A stretch of DNA of 8,298 bases, taken from the NCBI GenBank assembly GCA_937890245.1, contig CALACF010000096.1, positions 1 through 8,298 on the forward strand, read 5' to 3'. Below are positions 6,400-8,298 of the stretch, one piece after another. Source of the DNA: an uncultured Flavobacteriales bacterium (GTDB taxonomy: Bacteria; Bacteroidota; Bacteroidia; Flavobacteriales_D; Sanyastnellaceae). Position 1 is the stretch's first letter. Every line of letters begins with the position of its first letter. Both the position numbers and the translations under genes were made by a program. The notes under the pieces were generated by a model that was given only the letters and a program-made list of their open reading frames with translations, did not search any database and was not told the DNA's origin.

Positions 6400-7023
6400 C
6401 TAGTCTGAACGCCGGCCCAAAGAAAAGCAAGATTCAATCGCGCGCTCCATTTCTACGGCAAAGTGTTTGCACTCGAGCGCGCGGACTTTGTCGACGATGC
6501 GCGCCGGGTCGTCCGCCATCTCCAAAGCCGCCGAAGCTTGAAAGAAAATCGCCCCTTCGTCGTAACCGGCCGTCACCCAGTGGAGCGTGATGCCCGTTTC
6601 ACACAGGCCTTCTTGTTGGACCGCCTGGTGGACAGCGTGGTGGACGTGTTCGCCGTACATACCCTTGCCACCGAACAAGGGCAACAGGGCCGGATGAAGG
6701 TTTGCCATGCGACCCGCAAAGTAGGACACCATCGAAGCAGGGACCTTGAGCAGAAAGCCCGCCAGCACGACGAAGTCGATGCCGTCAAGCGCAAGCTGAT
6801 CCAGCAGGGCGCCCGAGGTCAGTTCGGGTTTGGAAAAGACGTGGCTCGGAATGTTGAGCTCATGGGCGCGGCCGATTACCCCCGCTGAAGGGGCATTGGA
6901 ATATACCCGCTCAACCTGCATGTCCACCCTGCCCCGCAATTGAAGCATCAGACGCTCGGCATTCGTGCCAGAACCCGAAGCCAGGATGCCAATCCGCACC
7001 GGTGTCAAACGCGCTTCAGCCAT
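6400..7023 (-). CDS. purN: Phosphoribosylglycinamide formyltransferase
   Basis: PurN transfers a formyl group from 10-formyltetrahydrofolate to GAR, making formyl-GAR in the third step of de novo purine synthesis. The 207-residue protein is near the usual length (E. coli 212). The N-terminal phosphate-binding loop ILASGSGTN is at 13-21. The catalytic triad of the family is visible: Asn108 and His110 in NLHPALLP (108-115) and Asp155 in TAGYDEGAI. The GGKGMYGEHVHHAV stretch (118-131) is the form I know from Bacteroidota PurN. The ATG at 7023 is chosen because conservation begins shortly after it; the frame runs on to 7080, but that extension lies within the upstream gene. The preceding DUF2723 gene ends 4 nt before this start, so translation is probably coupled. 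The stop is TAG at 6402-6400. Confidence 0.97.
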   Translation of the reverse strand: MAEARLTPVRIGILASGSGTNAERLMLQLRGRVDMQVERVYSNAPSAGVIGRAHELNIPSHVFSKPELTSGALLDQLALDGIDFVVLAGFLLKVPASMVSYFAGRMANLHPALLPLFGGKGMYGEHVHHAVHQAVQQEGLCETGITLHWVTAGYDEGAIFFQASAALEMADDPARIVDKVRALECKHFAVEMERAIESCFSLGRRSD

Positions 7024-7027
7024 TGAA

Positions 7028-8298
7028 TCAGCGGTCCAGTCCCGCGTCACGGGCGGTCCGAGTCTCGCGAATCTCAGCAAGCCGCGCAGTCAAATCTGCT
7101 GACAATTCGCTATCCGGGAACGCGCGCTTGACCGTGCTTTCCAGGCGGGCCATAACCTGGGCCGCCATAGACAGTTGCTGTCCGTTTTGCTCATAATAAC
7201 CTTGCTCCAAGCTCAGGTGGTACGTCGCCTCGCCTTCAAACCAATCAAACAAGCCCAAGGCCAACGCCTGCGCACCTTCAACGGCATCAGCCTTGCGCTC
7301 GCCCGACAAACCCGAGTCGGCGGCAAGCTGACAATACAGCTGAACCGTCGGCAATTGGACCCGCGTGTACGGCACGTTGTGCGCTGGCGTCGAAGCAATC
7401 AAATGATCGACCACATCGAGTGAACGCTCTGCGTCGCCTTCGTCGAGCAAGGCCTGCGCCAAATGCGTGAGTTGCAGCGTGATGTTCGTCGCCATCCGCC
7501 GGTTGTTCTCGTCCATGTAGATCTCCCGGTCGCCCTGCATGCCGCCGTACTGGAAGTCCTCCATCACATTGCGGTACATCCGATCGGTGTCCACGCCTTT
7601 CGGCTGCCCGCGGTCCAAACCGTACTTGATGGGAACCAATCGCCAAGCCAATCCCTCCAAGCGGAAATAGTCCTCCAGCCCCATGTAACTGTCCGGTCCG
7701 ATGGTCACTGCAAAGTAAATCGGACGCTCCCAGTTGTTGTTGCGCAGCATGTCGAGGACCATGAATTGATTCTTCAAGACGTACGATTTGGGGCTGCCGT
7801 GCTTATCGGAAACCGTCCATTCGAGGCGGTCCACCATCAGTTTGGCCTCATCCTCGCTCAACATCCCAGACGCCATCACCGCAGCACTGTCCACCGGAAG
7901 AGAGAAGCTCGAAGAGGGCAAATGCGCATACAGCCTCCCGCCACCATAGTCGACCTGGTCGTCGTCATCAAGCGCAACGGTCATCGCTGCATCAAGGTCG
8001 AAATACTTCTCCTCGGGATTGCTCGAGCCGCGATCGAGTAGTACGATATCGCGCGTACCCTGGCGATACTGCTCCTCATTGATTTTGATCGGTACCGGCG
8101 CACTTTCGTAAGCCCTTCGCTTCATTTGATTTGCATACCAATCCGTATTAAGCAAACTCAGATTCACGATCCGGACATCCGTCCGGTAGCCCTCAACTTC
8201 CTGCACAAACCACAGTGGGAAGGTGTCATTGTCGCCGTTGGTGAAGACAATTGCATTTGGCGCCAAGCTGTCCATGTAGTTCTTCGCCATGTCCACAC
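7028..8298 (-). CDS. DUF2723 (TMEM260-like) protein, C-terminal part; 5' end outside the window
   Basis: The frame is open to the window edge, so only the last 423 or so residues are seen; family members in Bacteroidota are commonly about 1000 residues or more with a multi-pass membrane N-terminal half. The visible part begins in the conserved FTNGDNDTFPLWFVQEVEG motif, followed by NLSLLNTDWYANQM, both typical of DUF2723 proteins. Later segments include NNWERPIYFAVT and GLAWRLVPI. The last 150 residues or so look helical and repeat-like (HLAQALLDEGDAERSLDVVDHL), resembling TPR helices. No membrane helix is visible here, so this part is probably a periplasmic or otherwise soluble domain. DUF2723 is related to glycosyltransferases with a membrane-embedded core (TMEM260 is a protein O-mannosyltransferase), but the bacterial substrate is not known to me. 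The internal GTG/ATG codons at the edge (8296 and 8290) are not the true start. It ends 4 nt before purN. Confidence 0.9.
   Translation of the reverse strand, partial: VDMAKNYMDSLAPNAIVFTNGDNDTFPLWFVQEVEGYRTDVRIVNLSLLNTDWYANQMKRRAYESAPVPIKINEEQYRQGTRDIVLLDRGSSNPEEKYFDLDAAMTVALDDDDQVDYGGGRLYAHLPSSSFSLPVDSAAVMASGMLSEDEAKLMVDRLEWTVSDKHGSPKSYVLKNQFMVLDMLRNNNWERPIYFAVTIGPDSYMGLEDYFRLEGLAWRLVPIKYGLDRGQPKGVDTDRMYRNVMEDFQYGGMQGDREIYMDENNRRMATNITLQLTHLAQALLDEGDAERSLDVVDHLIASTPAHNVPYTRVQLPTVQLYCQLAADSGLSGERKADAVEGAQALALGLFDWFEGEATYHLSLEQGYYEQNGQQLSMAAQVMARLESTVKRAFPDSELSADLTARLAEIRETRTARDAGLDR

Noticed and set aside
6375..6437. N-terminal extension of MarC from an upstream start at 6437
   Set aside because: It would overlap purN by 38 bp and add a tail unlike other MarC proteins, whose first membrane segment lies close to the start.
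1..8298. A dedicated new multi-gene system (defence, mobile or biosynthetic)
   Set aside because: All genes belong to well-known housekeeping or widespread families, with no transposase, integrase, toxin, nuclease-effector or unknown gene cluster, and no attachment site seen.

Overview
The window looks like ordinary chromosomal housekeeping DNA from a member of the Bacteroidota, probably related to Flavobacteriales and with a fairly high G+C content for that group. This is inferred from several things: the protein types (a short NusA without acidic C-terminal repeats, a long IF2, a DUF2723 protein, a Bacteroidota-style PurN and glutaryl-CoA dehydrogenase), the lack of clear Shine-Dalgarno sequences before the starts, and one match to the Bacteroidota -7 promoter consensus TAnnTTTG. 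The assignment rests on remembered family features, not on a database search.

Positions 1-3922 (plus strand) hold the 3' part of nusA and the complete infB gene, 52 bp apart. This is the conserved transcription/translation-factor operon. IF2 carries a proline/valine/alanine/glutamate-rich linker that contains nine perfect-length 18-bp tandem repeats.

Positions 3923-4081 are the longest gene-free stretch (159 bp). It holds short repeats, a strong hairpin terminator that can serve both of the converging transcripts, and a 14-bp tandem triplication that runs over the stop codon of the next gene.

Positions 4082-8298 (minus strand, so read from right to left) hold the C-terminal part of a DUF2723 protein, purN, marC, rnhA and a glutaryl-CoA dehydrogenase-type acyl-CoA dehydrogenase. 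The first four genes are very tightly packed (gaps of 4, 25 and 1 nt) and are probably co-transcribed. The dehydrogenase follows after 66 bp, and that gap carries a 9-bp inverted repeat around a promoter-like box, so it may have its own control. The genes serve unrelated processes: envelope/glycosyl-transfer-like function, purine synthesis, an unknown membrane function, RNA/DNA hybrid removal, and lysine/tryptophan or aromatic breakdown. They look like a housekeeping cluster and not a dedicated system.

I found no mobile element, CRISPR array, tRNA, rRNA or defence system. The most interesting items are small-scale: the dyad in front of the dehydrogenase gene, the 14-bp repeat at its stop codon, and the repeat array in infB.
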